Shown: positions 15,098 to 24,145, counted from the first letter of the stretch. The stretch: 64,000 nucleotides of DNA from Maribacter flavus (GCF_008386635.1 NZ_VUOE01000001.1:1736001-1800000); one strand, 5' to 3'. Notes: generated by a model from the letters alone, not told the origin. Program-made: numbers and translations.

Positions 15098-15700
15098 TTA
15101 TACGCATTCTTTGTCGGACAATGGCAAGGGTCTATAGGCAAAGTATTGCATTACTTCTTCCAAGGCCAGGCGTAGTGCTTTATTGACAGGCACTATAATA
15201 TTACCCAGACGGAAATCTATTTGGTTGAGTTGCATGTAGTATTCCGTAAAGATGGGAACTGACAAACCTTGTGTTATTTTTTCGGAGGCGGAAGCAAAGT
15301 TTTCGGCCTGTCCTTCTTTGATGACCTTGCACGTGGCAAGGCGCAGTTTGCCATATTTGTCCGTATTGGCGCCATAGCCAAACAGACGACAAATAAGTCC
15401 ACGATATCGGTAGGTCTTACAATGCCCTTGGTCTATAATTGAAAGTGGTTTATAATTTACACATATGGTTGTTTGAAGTTCTCGAAGGGTTTGTAACATT
15501 TTATCGGCCTCGCCGGTCAAAAACAGGTGGAATGCCCATGGTAGAAACTCTAAGGGAGAGGCCTCAATATCAGGATATGTGCAACATCTGCCACAACCGG
15601 AAAGACATCTGATTGCTGTCGTATTTTGAAAAGCAGCCGTTTCCTGATCAAGTTGGTGGAACAACTTTTCCACCAAGCTCACTTTTTGCGGTAAGGTCAT
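15098..15700 (-). CDS. YkgJ-type cysteine-cluster protein
   Basis: 200 residues. The N-terminal cysteine cluster CLSGCGRCCTYPDIEASP (near residues 29-46) is the signature of the YkgJ/UPF0153 family, thought to bind a metal or Fe-S cluster; further Cys follow (KTYRYRGLICRLFGYGAN, ATCKV). Function is not established for any member with confidence. No signal peptide. It stands alone on the minus strand between hemerythrin and VOC genes. The divergent spacing of 90 bp to the VOC stop contains no obvious hairpin. Confidence 0.85.
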   Translation of the reverse strand: MTLPQKVSLVEKLFHQLDQETAAFQNTTAIRCLSGCGRCCTYPDIEASPLEFLPWAFHLFLTGEADKMLQTLRELQTTICVNYKPLSIIDQGHCKTYRYRGLICRLFGYGANTDKYGKLRLATCKVIKEGQAENFASASEKITQGLSVPIFTEYYMQLNQIDFRLGNIIVPVNKALRLALEEVMQYFAYRPLPLSDKECV

Positions 15701-15790
15701 CGATTTTTCGCGCGAAGGTAGATTTAAAGTTGATCCGTTGCGATTTTTTGTTTCAATTTTAAATTACTGAAAAACAGTTGTTTAAAAAAA

Positions 15791-16147
15791 TCAAATGGTC
15801 TCTCCAAACATCAACAAGTTATTGTCTGGATCCAAAAGGGAAAACTCTTTTTGCCCCCATGGTTTTGCCTGCAATTTTCCGTTGGGATGGATGGCCACTT
15901 TCTGGTCCAATATCGATTGGTAAAATCCATCTATATTATTACATCTTATATAGACCTGACCGTAGTTTTCCAAAGGATTCAGATTCTTGAAAAGAAAGAA
16001 ATGGATTTGAATGTTGTCCTTGACCAACATCAAATAATCTGGGTAATTGGAAGTTCCCAAATTTTCAAAACCCAATTTTTCGATATAATACTCACGGGTT
16101 TTGGACTTGTCCCGCATGGGGAGTTTTGGATGGATGTCGGATAGCAT
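15791..16147 (-). CDS. VOC-superfamily (glyoxalase/bleomycin-resistance-like) protein
   Basis: 118 residues forming a complete VOC fold of two beta-alpha-beta3 modules: IHPKLPMRDKSKTREYYIEKLGF, DNIQIHFFLFK, then QVYIRCNNIDGFYQSILDQ and the closing KEFSLLDPDNNLLMFGE with the metal-binding Glu. Bacterial members include bleomycin-binding proteins, glyoxalases and dioxygenases; the short length resembles antibiotic-binding and uncharacterised types. It is followed upstream by the AraC gene on the same strand (34 bp gap), so the two may be co-transcribed, with the regulator first. Confidence 0.85.
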   Translation of the reverse strand: MLSDIHPKLPMRDKSKTREYYIEKLGFENLGTSNYPDYLMLVKDNIQIHFFLFKNLNPLENYGQVYIRCNNIDGFYQSILDQKVAIHPNGKLQAKPWGQKEFSLLDPDNNLLMFGETI

Positions 16148-16181
16148 AGTATTTATTTTTCCATTAGTTAAGATATGTCAT

Positions 16182-17033
16182 TTAGCTGTCAAGATTATAC
16201 CCCTTTTTAAATACCGATGGATTTTCGCCCGTAATTTTCTTAAAGCTTCGGTTAAAATAGGAGAGGCTTTCAAAGCCACATTCAAAACAGGCTTCGCCCA
16301 CATTTTTCCCCATCAACAACATTCGTTTTGCCTGACTGATGCGGTACTGGTTCAAAAAGGAAACAAAGGTGCTTCCTGTGGTCTTTTTGAAATAACGGCA
16401 AAAAGCAGGTTTGGTCAGTCCGCAAACATCGGCAACCTCCTCCAAGGTTATCTTTTCTTGATATCGTTCGTCAATAAGGGCATATATCTTTCGCATTCTT
16501 TTTTGTTCCTTGTTTTTGAAGGGATTAACATAGGGTGTTTTATGTAATAGTTGAAATTCGGTACTCTGCGAAAGACGTTTCAGGATGTGCATCACGGACA
16601 TAAAAAAGTCAAAGGGTTCCTGTTCATGAAGGGTTTTCATAAGCCCGCCCACTTCCTCCTTGGTCTTTCCTGAGAAAGCTACACCATAACGGGAAAGGTC
16701 TAATAGTCGGTCCAATTGTTTGAGCTCCGGGTAGTCGTTCAATACGTTTTCCTTAAAACTGGGTTTTATATGAATTACCTCTTTTTGGTACGATGTTGTA
16801 ACACCATGATCAAAATTCAAATGGGGGATATTGGAACCAATGAGCACTAGGTCGCTACCGGTAAAGTTGGAAATATGGTCGCCTACATGTCGCTTGGCAT
16901 CGGCTCCTTCAATATAAACTAGTTCCAGTTCCGGGTGAAAATGCCAATAGAAGAGATGACTCAGTTTGGGATCGTGCAACAACCGGAACGGACTCTTGGA
17001 ATTGGGATTTATACTTTCTAGTTGGACTTTCAT
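16182..17033 (-). CDS. AraC-family transcriptional regulator
   Basis: 283 residues. N-terminal cupin-like sensor domain (FYWHFHPELELVYIEGAD and DLVLIGSNIPHLNF) followed by a C-terminal double helix-turn-helix AraC domain from about residue 180: ITLEEVADVCGLTKPAFCRYFKKTTG and VGEACFECGFESLSYFNRSFKKITG. The cupin suggests a small-molecule ligand, often a sugar or an acid. It is divergent from the PhyH dioxygenase at 17200 with 166 bp between starts, the arrangement expected of a local activator; the intergenic region is AT-rich without a clear palindrome. Confidence 0.94.
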   Translation of the reverse strand: MKVQLESINPNSKSPFRLLHDPKLSHLFYWHFHPELELVYIEGADAKRHVGDHISNFTGSDLVLIGSNIPHLNFDHGVTTSYQKEVIHIKPSFKENVLNDYPELKQLDRLLDLSRYGVAFSGKTKEEVGGLMKTLHEQEPFDFFMSVMHILKRLSQSTEFQLLHKTPYVNPFKNKEQKRMRKIYALIDERYQEKITLEEVADVCGLTKPAFCRYFKKTTGSTFVSFLNQYRISQAKRMLLMGKNVGEACFECGFESLSYFNRSFKKITGENPSVFKKGYNLDS

Positions 17034-17199
17034 TTCACATCAATTGGGTGTTAAATATAAACGAAATTGATATTCTAATAGTTTTAATTCTTTTTTATAG
17101 TTAAAATAGTTCAAATAATCGTCAATATTACGGTGGTATCCAAAGTTAATTCCCACTAGTTTTATCCCAGTAATTAACAATCAATTAAATACAAAATAT

Positions 17200-18174
17200 A
17201 TGCAACAGTCTAAGGAAAAGGTAGCCATGGGCAACATGGCGCATCAGGATATCCCTGGGAATCCATCCACCGCTACCAGCAGCAAGCAACAATTGAACGA
17301 CCGCTCCAACGGAAAACCCTTACGAGTTTTATCTGAAGAAGATTGGAAGTTCTGGATACACAACGGCTATATAGTCATTAAGAATGCCGTTCCCAAGGAA
17401 CAGGCCCAGAGGACGGCCGCTTTTCTCTGGGAGTTCGATGAGAAGGACCCCAACGAGAAAAGCACCTGGTATGCGCCTCCACGGGCCGAAATGAAAATGA
17501 AGGAACTTACCGGAACGGGCATGGTTGAAGTATATAACCACCAATACCTTTGGGATAACCGCCAGACCCAAAGGGTTTATGATGCCTTTGTGGATGTTTG
17601 GGGTACCGAAAAACTTTGGGTGACCATAGATCGGGCCAACCTTAATTTTCCGCAGCGCGAAGGGGAACACAAAAAAGGTTTTATTCATTGGGATTACGAC
17701 CCGGAGACCAGGCCCCAAAATGTGCAAGGCGTCCTTGCTTTGGCTGACCAAACCGATGAAAACATGGGCGGTTTTCAATGCATTCCTTGGTTATACCGAA
17801 ATTATGACACTTGGAAACTGACCCAACCTGAGGACCGTGACCGTTTCCAACCGGACATAACCGGGATCGAGGATAAAATCGTGAAAGTAAAAATGGAGGC
17901 GGGCGACCTTTTGATCTTTAATAGCACGGAACCGCATGGAATCAGGCCCAATCGTTCCGGGGATAAAGTGCGTATTGCTCAGTATATTTCCATGATGCCT
18001 GCCGAGGAGGATAACGAAGCCTTGAAAAATTGGAGGATAAACTCTTGGAAAAATAGGGTGGCACCCGAAGGCTATGCCTTTCCCGGGGATCCCAGAAACT
18101 GGGAACAGACCAAATACGAAACCGCCAAATTAACGCCGCTAGGGGAAAAATTATTGGGACTGAAGTCTTGGTAG
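17200..18174 (+). CDS. Phytanoyl-CoA dioxygenase (PhyH) family protein
   Basis: 324 residues. Fe(II)/2-oxoglutarate-dependent dioxygenase: the facial triad is visible as HWDYDPETR (His and Asp near residue 167) and the distal His in STEPHGIRPNRSG near residue 247, with the 2-oxoglutarate Arg a few residues on. The N-terminus is polar and low-complexity (about 45 residues), which may be a linker; MGNMAHQDI at residue 10 is an alternative start. The family hydroxylates fatty acyl-CoAs or diverse small molecules, so the substrate is not assignable. The divergent AraC gene suggests induction by the substrate. Nothing downstream belongs to an obvious pathway with it. Confidence 0.9.
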   Translation: MQQSKEKVAMGNMAHQDIPGNPSTATSSKQQLNDRSNGKPLRVLSEEDWKFWIHNGYIVIKNAVPKEQAQRTAAFLWEFDEKDPNEKSTWYAPPRAEMKMKELTGTGMVEVYNHQYLWDNRQTQRVYDAFVDVWGTEKLWVTIDRANLNFPQREGEHKKGFIHWDYDPETRPQNVQGVLALADQTDENMGGFQCIPWLYRNYDTWKLTQPEDRDRFQPDITGIEDKIVKVKMEAGDLLIFNSTEPHGIRPNRSGDKVRIAQYISMMPAEEDNEALKNWRINSWKNRVAPEGYAFPGDPRNWEQTKYETAKLTPLGEKLLGLKSW

Positions 18175-18255
18175 ATTGCCAAATCGTTAATAATCATTCG
18201 GTTTCTAGGGTATCCCACAAATAATGGTATTTTTGCGCCCTTAAAATAAAAAGGC

Positions 18256-19833
18256 GTGCGCAAGTATTTGAATTTATTCGATTTTAAGCAGAAGGTAGAC
18301 TACAAAACGGAAATCCTCTCCGGACTCACAGTGGCCTTGGCCTTGGTGCCAGAGGCCATTGCTTTTGCCCTGATTCCGGGGTTTTCTCCCTTGACCGGAC
18401 TTTACGCCGCCTTTGTGTTGGCCTTGGTCACCTCAATTCTTGGGGGTAGACCGGGCATGATTTCTGGGGCTACCGGAGCCGTAGCCGTTGTTTTTGTGGG
18501 GCTGATCTTGGAGCTGAAACGCAACTTTCCGGGAATCGAGCCAGAGACCATTTTGAATTATGTCTTTGCAACCGTTATCCTAGCCGGGGTTTTACAGATT
18601 GGTGCCGGCCTTTTAAGATTGGGTAAGTTTATCCGATTGGTACCACACCCGGTGATGTTCGGTTTCGTGAACGGCTTGGCCATAATAATTTTCATGGCCC
18701 AGTTTCCCAATTTTTATGATAAAACTACGGGTAATTTGCTGAGTGGAAGCCCAATGTACATTATGTTGGGATTGACACTTTTAACGATGCTCATCATTTG
18801 GGGCCTTCCCAAATTGACCAAGGCCGTTCCATCTTCCTTGGTGGCCATTTTAGTAGTTTCAGCCATCGTCTTAGGTTTTGGTATCGATACCATGCAAGTG
18901 GCGGATATCATGGCCGAAGGCGAGAGTATCAAAGGAGGCTTTCCACCGCTTTCCATTCCCCAGTTACCTTTTACGCTGGAGACATTCAAGATCATTGTTC
19001 CCTATGCGGCCATTGTTGCCGGTGTAGGTCTGATCGAAAGTCTTTTGACCTTGAACATCATCGATGAGATAACGGAAACCCGTGGTAGCGGAAACAAGGA
19101 ATGCGTGGCGCAAGGAACGGCCAATATTATGTCCGGTTTCCTTTCAGGTATGGGAGGATGTGCCATGATCGGACAGAGTTTGATAAATACCTCGGCTGGG
19201 GCCAGGGCCCGATTGTCCGGAATTACCGCTGCCGTTATGTTGTTGGTTTTTATTATGTTCGGTTCCAGTTTGATAGAGCGTTTGCCCATGGCCGCTTTGG
19301 TGGGCTTGATGTTCATGGTGGCCATCGGAACGTTTGAGTGGGCCAGTTTTAAAACGTTTGGGAAAATGCCAAAATCCGATGTCGTGGTGATGGTCCTGGT
19401 TACCTTGATTACCGCAATCACCCACAATTTGGCCGTGGCCGTTCTCTTGGGAGTTATAATCTCGGCATTGGCCTATTCTTGGGAGAACGCCAAACGTATC
19501 CGTGCCAGGAAATATGTAGATGACAACGGGGTGAAGCATTATGAAATATATGGCCCCCTGTTTTTTGGTTCTACGACGCTCTTTGCCGAAAAGTTCGATG
19601 TGCCCAATGACCCGGACGAGGTCATTATCGATTTTAGGGAAAGTCGGGTTGCCGATATGTCCGGTATCGAGGCTCTGAACAAGATTACGGAGCGATATGC
19701 CAAGATAGGCAAGAAGGTGCATTTAAGACATTTGAGCAAGGACTGTATCCGTCTGCTTAAAAATGCCGATGAGATCATTGATGTTAACGTGATGGAAGAT
19801 CCCACATATAAGGTAGTGGCCGATAAATTCTAG
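18256..19833 (+). CDS. SulP/SLC26 inorganic anion transporter with STAS domain
   Basis: 525 residues from a GTG at 18256 (MRKYLNLFDF); no ATG fits. The N-terminal membrane domain shows the family marks GLTVALALVPEAIAFALIPG, SGATGAVAVVF, GFVNGLAIIIF and GMGGCAMIGQSLINTSAGA. The C-terminal STAS domain (about residues 440-520, EVIIDFRESRVADMSGIEAL) is complete. SulP proteins move sulfate, bicarbonate or other anions with proton or sodium coupling; the ion is not predictable here. It starts 81 bp after the PhyH stop and may be read from the same or its own promoter. Confidence 0.95.
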   Translation: MRKYLNLFDFKQKVDYKTEILSGLTVALALVPEAIAFALIPGFSPLTGLYAAFVLALVTSILGGRPGMISGATGAVAVVFVGLILELKRNFPGIEPETILNYVFATVILAGVLQIGAGLLRLGKFIRLVPHPVMFGFVNGLAIIIFMAQFPNFYDKTTGNLLSGSPMYIMLGLTLLTMLIIWGLPKLTKAVPSSLVAILVVSAIVLGFGIDTMQVADIMAEGESIKGGFPPLSIPQLPFTLETFKIIVPYAAIVAGVGLIESLLTLNIIDEITETRGSGNKECVAQGTANIMSGFLSGMGGCAMIGQSLINTSAGARARLSGITAAVMLLVFIMFGSSLIERLPMAALVGLMFMVAIGTFEWASFKTFGKMPKSDVVVMVLVTLITAITHNLAVAVLLGVIISALAYSWENAKRIRARKYVDDNGVKHYEIYGPLFFGSTTLFAEKFDVPNDPDEVIIDFRESRVADMSGIEALNKITERYAKIGKKVHLRHLSKDCIRLLKNADEIIDVNVMEDPTYKVVADKF

Positions 19834-19840
19834 CAAGCAA

Positions 19841-20119
19841 TTATATCATAAATCTTACATAGAGAAATACGATAATTGAAAGTATGGTCAAAATACTGAT
19901 GACCGTTACCCTAAGGTTGTACAAATTGTCTATTTTAGCCTGATTTCGTATCCTATCCTTTATCACTTGCTGCTGAAATGGGGTAAGCTCCTTGAATTTT
20001 AACTCGGTCTTACTTGTCAGGTCCTCATATTCCGCACGGATATCCTTGAAGGTTCGTCTTTTTTTCAAGAGTGCCCTGTTGGCTTTTATCACTAACATTG
20101 GTTGACTTGCGGAACCCAT
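19841..20119 (-). CDS. Small basic protein with C-terminal membrane anchor, unknown
   Basis: 92 residues using the ATG at 20119 (MGSASQPMLVIKANRALLKK); the open frame continues to 20152. A basic N-terminal half (ALLKKRRTFKDIRAEYED, FKELTPFQQQVIKDRIR) precedes a single C-terminal transmembrane helix (LRVTVISILTILSIIVFLYV). I recall this type of small protein as widespread in Flavobacteriia under misleading names such as riboflavin synthase subunit, without support for any enzymatic role. Tail-anchored topology is visible; function is unknown. Convergent with the SulP gene (8 bp apart). Confidence 0.75.
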   Translation of the reverse strand: MGSASQPMLVIKANRALLKKRRTFKDIRAEYEDLTSKTELKFKELTPFQQQVIKDRIRNQAKIDNLYNLRVTVISILTILSIIVFLYVRFMI

Positions 20120-20227
20120 AATTAATACTTTCTTTATTGGTGACGATTTCACGACTTTTGTTACAGGTGTAATTTCTTTTTAAGGCCTCGTCTAATTATC
20201 GGGACTGTACGTTTAAAAAGTGAAGAG

Positions 20228-20812
20228 TTGAAAAAACTAACGATTAAAATTGGTGATGTACTATTCGGCGTGTTCATTGTATTGCTGATTATTCCCCAAA
20301 CAAGGACTCCCATAATGGTCATGGTCAACAGGTTAAAGGTAGAACTGTTTTCACCAGGTGTAGTATCGGAAAAGGAACAAATACAATTAGATTCCTTTAT
20401 CTATGAAGTTGAAAATTTGGAAGGGGAATCGGTCCATACAGTAGTAGGTGATGGTAACATTACGTTTATAAGTTATTGGGCTACCTGGTGCCCGCCATGT
20501 ATCGCGGAACTACCCAGTATCGATGCATTGTATGGGGGTTATGGGGACAAGATCGATTTTCTGATGATTTCGGATGAACATCCGGAGAAAATAAAACTGT
20601 TTTTGGAGAAGAGGAATTTTTCAGTACCTGCCGTGGTTTCCAAAATGAATCCTCCAAAGGACCTTTATGAAAAGACCATACCTACAAATTATATCATCGA
20701 CCACACGGGAAAAATTGTTGTCAAGGAAAAAGGAGCATCCAACTGGAACAGCAAAAAAGTCAGAAACCTAATGGATGCGCTGATTGCGGAACGTGAAGCA
20801 TCGGCAAAATAA
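20228..20812 (+). CDS. TlpA/ResA-like thioredoxin-fold protein
   Basis: 194 residues from TTG 20228 (no in-frame ATG nearby). A hydrophobic N-terminal segment (LFGVFIVLLIIPQ) anchors or exports it, and the redox domain carries WATWCPPCIAELPSI with the CPPC active site near residue 88, then cis-Pro in IPTNYIIDHTG. It is expected to act in the periplasm on disulfides, for example in cytochrome c or envelope protein maturation. The gene ends in a 90-bp repeat (20811-20903) that overlaps its last two bases, then a terminator shared with the cytochrome gene on the other strand. Confidence 0.9.
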   Translation: MKKLTIKIGDVLFGVFIVLLIIPQTRTPIMVMVNRLKVELFSPGVVSEKEQIQLDSFIYEVENLEGESVHTVVGDGNITFISYWATWCPPCIAELPSIDALYGGYGDKIDFLMISDEHPEKIKLFLEKRNFSVPAVVSKMNPPKDLYEKTIPTNYIIDHTGKIVVKEKGASNWNSKKVRNLMDALIAEREASAK

Positions 20813-20903
20813 CTACCTCACTGGGCAAGCCCAGGAGGATTTCGTTATAATCAAGTTTTCAATTTCGAGATTAGCCCTATGTATTAAACCCTTTGGCAGA
20901 GCC
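20811..20903. repeat. Dispersed 90-bp intergenic repeat, copy 2
   Basis: Homologous to 893-983. Here the hairpin is complete: CTGGG, loop CAAG, CCCAG (20821-20834), preceded by AACTACCTCA. Position relative to neighbours is the same as for copy 1: right after a plus-strand stop and right before a terminator of a minus-strand gene. Confidence 0.7.
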
Positions 20904-20938
20904 AAAAAAAAACCCTTTCCAAAAATTAGAAAGGGTTT
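20904..20938 (-). terminator. Terminator of the cytochrome c gene
   Basis: Minus strand AAACCCTTTC (20938-20929) and GAAAGGGTTT (20919-20910), followed by further Ts; loop of 9 nt. It lies 23 nt after the stop at 20961. Confidence 0.88.
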
Positions 20939-20960
20939 CTGTTTATAGGTTCAGCCTTAA

Positions 20961-21443
20961 TTATAAGGTACGAAGATATTCGGCTACGCTCCTTGCCTCA
21001 TCTTCCGTAAGGTTTTGGTTCAGCATGATGGCGTTGTTGTACTCTTTCAATAATGCTTTGGCAATAGGATCTTCCTTGAGCATCCCATCTGGGTTCAAGA
21101 TCATGTTCATTACCCACTCCGGACTCCTTCTTTCATACACCCCTTTCAAGGCAGGACCGATCATACGTTGTTCCGCCATGTGGCAAGCGGTACAAATGGC
21201 CTGGAATTTCTCCTCGCCCGCTGCGGCAAGGTCGGCATCGATTTCATCGCCAAACTCGACACTGGTTATGGGCCCTACACCTTTGTTGTCCATATCCACG
21301 GGGACACCACCGCTGGTTTCCGTAGCCTTAATTTCCTCTTTCTTGGTACGGTTCATTTCAAAACCATCCTTCTTTTCTTCTTTCTTTTCGCCACAGCTTA
21401 CTACCAAGGCGCCAAGGGCCAATAAGGTGAATAATTTTCGCAT
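20961..21443 (-). CDS. Class I cytochrome c lipoprotein
   Basis: 160 residues. Signal peptide with lipobox LVVSC (Cys17), a charged linker rich in Lys and Glu (about residues 18-45), and a single haem-binding motif C84-T-A-C87-H88; the distal Met ligand is probably in NPDGM. It is a membrane-tethered electron carrier facing the periplasm, similar to the small c-type domains of flavobacterial respiratory chains. No oxidase genes adjoin. It has its own terminator (20904-20938). The 88 bp upstream of its start (to 21531) hold the promoter but no clear motif. Confidence 0.92.
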   Translation of the reverse strand: MRKLFTLLALGALVVSCGEKKEEKKDGFEMNRTKKEEIKATETSGGVPVDMDNKGVGPITSVEFGDEIDADLAAAGEEKFQAICTACHMAEQRMIGPALKGVYERRSPEWVMNMILNPDGMLKEDPIAKALLKEYNNAIMLNQNLTEDEARSVAEYLRTL

Positions 21444-21530
21444 TTCTTTTATGATTTTAATCTTAATAATTGTTGGAAGGACTAAGATATGAATTTTTAT
21501 TTGTTAGGGGAGTTTTTTAATAAGCCCCGA

Positions 21531-22493
21531 TCAAACTAACGTATTAAAAAAATCCAAGGAGCGCTGTTCCGTATACGTAATGTTCCTGTCCCCATAAAAA
21601 CCCACATGTCCCCCGTATTTAGGTATCTCAAAATGAATGTTTTTATTATGTTCCGCTTCTTTCACTGGGTAACAGGCTTTGCCCAAAAAGGAGTCGTTGG
21701 CGGCATTCACGATTAGAGTGCTAACGGTAATGGAAGGTAGAAATTGAAGACAGCTACATTTTGCGTAATAATCCATGGCATCCTTAAATCCATGGGCTCT
21801 ACTGGTATAAATATCGTCAAAATCCTTCAGGGTTTTTACGCGCTTAATATCCCTTTTGGCAATTTTATCCGGAAATAATTCCTCCTTGATTTTTAATTTT
21901 TCGATGAGGTTCCCTTTAAATCGCTTGGCATACAAGACATTTTTAAACTGCAACAATTGTGCGAGCGAATCTGCCAATTGACAAGGCACCGAAATGGCCG
22001 CCGCGCCCTTAATTTCCTCTGGAACATCGTCATTTTCGCCCAAATATTTTAAAAGCAGGTTAGCACCCAGGCTAAACCCGTAAAGATATATTTGTGCAAA
22101 CCCGTCCAACTTCAAAATATGGTCAATAACATCTTGGAGGTCTTCCGTGGCCCCGGAGTGGTAGGAGCGATAACGTTCGTTGGGTACGCCGCTGCACCCC
22201 CTGAGATTTACGGCGCAGACATCAAAAGTGTTCTCGCTTAAAATCTTGGCCGCACCTTGCACATATGCCCTTTGGGCATCCCCTTCCAAACCGTGGAGAA
22301 TGATACAGACCTTTTTTGAAGGGATGGTGGCATAACTCCAATCCAAATCCAAAAAATCACCGTCCGAAAGCAGGATCCGTTCCCGGACTTGGGTTAAACC
22401 CGTTACCTTTCTGAAAAGTCCGTTATAAATGGTGGAAAAGTGACTGTGCCTGAACAGTAATGGAGGATTATACTTTGAAGAAATTAGGGGCAT
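21531..22493 (-). CDS. Alpha/beta hydrolase, YheT family
   Basis: 320 residues from ATG 22493 (MPLISSKYNPPLLF), which follows the stop of the upstream oxygenase gene by 5 bases; the longer open frame would overlap that gene. YheT-type features are the N-terminal FRHSHFSTIYNGL, the oxyanion region ILHGLEGD, the nucleophile Ser in YGFSLGANLLLKY, a late Asp in NAANDSFLG, and the catalytic His in GGHVGFYGD. Family members are esterase-like with poorly known substrates. It forms a two-gene transcript with the nitronate monooxygenase. Confidence 0.9.
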   Translation of the reverse strand: MPLISSKYNPPLLFRHSHFSTIYNGLFRKVTGLTQVRERILLSDGDFLDLDWSYATIPSKKVCIILHGLEGDAQRAYVQGAAKILSENTFDVCAVNLRGCSGVPNERYRSYHSGATEDLQDVIDHILKLDGFAQIYLYGFSLGANLLLKYLGENDDVPEEIKGAAAISVPCQLADSLAQLLQFKNVLYAKRFKGNLIEKLKIKEELFPDKIAKRDIKRVKTLKDFDDIYTSRAHGFKDAMDYYAKCSCLQFLPSITVSTLIVNAANDSFLGKACYPVKEAEHNKNIHFEIPKYGGHVGFYGDRNITYTEQRSLDFFNTLV

Positions 22494-22498
22494 ATTGA

Positions 22499-23473
22499 TT
22501 ACTTCGGAAATATTTCCAACACTTTGATCTGTTCCTCGATCGCCTTTTTGAATACTGATTTTAAATTGGCCACCAATTTGGAGACGGGTAGCGTGTCCTC
22601 GATCGTGGCTACCCCTTGACCGGCGGACCAAATGGTTTTCCAGGCCTTGGCCTCTGTATCCAATTCCTTCCCAAAGTCTATTTTGGTATCTTTTTTTAAA
22701 TCTTCCTCGGTAATCCCTGCTGCCTTTAGACTTGCGCCTAAAAAATTGGCATGCACACCGGATATCGCCGCTGTATAGATAACATCGCTCGCGCCCGCAT
22801 TTATGATCATTTCCCGATATTCTGGAGTTGCCTTACTTTCTTCGGTATTGATAAATCGGGTACCCATGTAGGCCAAATCCGCACCCATTTGAAGGGCCGA
22901 TGCAATATCCCTCCCGGTACTTATGCATCCGGAGAGGATAATGGTTTTGGTATAGAATTTTTTAATTTCCGATATCAGGGTCATAGGATTGATGGTGCCC
23001 GCATGGCCCCCTGCCCCGGCCGCCACTAAAATAAGTCCGTCCACCCCTGCTTCCGCGGCCTTTTCGGCATGTCTTTTTTTAATGACATCGTGAAATACCA
23101 ATCCGCCATAACTGTGTATGGCATCCACAACCTGGGATACCGCACCCAAGGAGGTAATGATCAATGGTACCTTATGTTTGATACATAGTTTTAGATCTGC
23201 CTCCAACCTTGGATTGCTTTGATGGACAATGAGGTTTACGCCAAAGGGAGCCGCTTTTTTTCCGGTTTCTTCCTCATATTCCTGTAAGGCTGATTTTATT
23301 TCTATCAACCATGCTTCGAATCCTTCACTAGTACGCTGGTTCAATGCCGGAAAAGTGCCAACGATCCCATTTTTACAACATTCTATGACCAGTTGTGGCC
23401 CGGAAATGAGGAACATGGGGGCGGCGATTACGGGTAAGGACAGATTTTGGATAAAAGGTGCTTTTGATGCCAT
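22499..23473 (-). CDS. Nitronate monooxygenase / NAD(P)H-dependent flavin oxidoreductase
   Basis: 324 residues from ATG 23473 (MASKAPFIQNL). TIM-barrel FMN enzyme with VIAAPMFLISGPQLVIECC at the N-terminus, LILVAAGAGGHAGTINPM (phosphate-binding Gly-rich loop and His), ILSGCISTGRDIASALQMGADLAYMGTRFI near residue 210, and the class-typical helix at the C-terminus. The family oxidises alkyl nitronates such as propionate 3-nitronate or reduces enoyl substrates (FabK-like); the bulky MGTRFINTEES segment favours the nitronate branch. The hydrolase gene follows 5 bases after its stop. Confidence 0.9.
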   Translation of the reverse strand: MASKAPFIQNLSLPVIAAPMFLISGPQLVIECCKNGIVGTFPALNQRTSEGFEAWLIEIKSALQEYEEETGKKAAPFGVNLIVHQSNPRLEADLKLCIKHKVPLIITSLGAVSQVVDAIHSYGGLVFHDVIKKRHAEKAAEAGVDGLILVAAGAGGHAGTINPMTLISEIKKFYTKTIILSGCISTGRDIASALQMGADLAYMGTRFINTEESKATPEYREMIINAGASDVIYTAAISGVHANFLGASLKAAGITEEDLKKDTKIDFGKELDTEAKAWKTIWSAGQGVATIEDTLPVSKLVANLKSVFKKAIEEQIKVLEIFPK

Positions 23474-23589
23474 AATATTTTTGTTGATTTCAAAATTTAA
23501 GTAAAAAAGCGGAACGAATCTAGTTTGTTTAACCAAAACTATGGTATTTTTATGAGGTATTATGCATGCATAACAAAAAACGATTCGGA

Positions 23590-24063
23590 ATGTACTTGAA
23601 AGATTTTGAGATACGGTGGAGCGATGTGGATGCCAATCGACATTTGGCAAACTCGGCGTACCTAAATTATATGAGCCACACCCGTATGGCCTTTTTAATG
23701 GAAATTGGTTTTGACCATAGCACCTTGGCAAAACATGAAATAGGACCCGTTGTATTTTACGAGCATATCTATTACTTTAAGGAAGCCTTTCCTGGAAAGC
23801 CCATTAAAGTGTCTATGGAAATTATGGGTATGAGCGAGGATGCCAAGTTTTTTGAATTTCATCACAACTTTTACAACCATAAAGGGGAAAACTTTGCTCA
23901 TTGTGAAATGATGGGTGCCTGGATGGATTTAAAAACTCGAAAGCTAACGGGACTTTCGGAGGATTTTCTAGTTACTTTCAAGAATGTGGAAAAGGGCGAG
24001 GGCTTTCGAATTTTGTCCAAGGAAGATACCCGTAAATTTTCCAAAACTCCCAAAAATTTATAG
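23590..24063 (+). CDS. Acyl-CoA thioesterase, 4HBT hot-dog fold
   Basis: 157 residues from ATG 23590 (MYLKDFEIRWSDVDANRHL), the usual start for these proteins; an ATG at 23566 would add 8 residues. The fold signature W-S-D-V-D-A-N-R-H-L-A-N-S-A-Y contains the catalytic Asp, followed by MSHTRMAFLMEIGF. These are tetrameric hot-dog thioesterases of the YbgC/FcbC type that release acyl groups from CoA or ACP. Divergent from the nitronate monooxygenase with 116 bp between starts. Substrate chain length is not visible. Confidence 0.9.
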   Translation: MYLKDFEIRWSDVDANRHLANSAYLNYMSHTRMAFLMEIGFDHSTLAKHEIGPVVFYEHIYYFKEAFPGKPIKVSMEIMGMSEDAKFFEFHHNFYNHKGENFAHCEMMGAWMDLKTRKLTGLSEDFLVTFKNVEKGEGFRILSKEDTRKFSKTPKNL

Positions 24064-24145
24064 ATTTATCTTTTAAGAATTTAGCTACATTCTTCCCCCG
24101 GAATGGCAGTTTGTTTTAGTAGGATTTAATTTAATAATTTATCTA

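Noticed and set aside
19144-19722. 192-codon frame on the minus strand inside the SulP gene
   Set aside because: Antisense shadow; the plus-strand frame has clear family motifs throughout.
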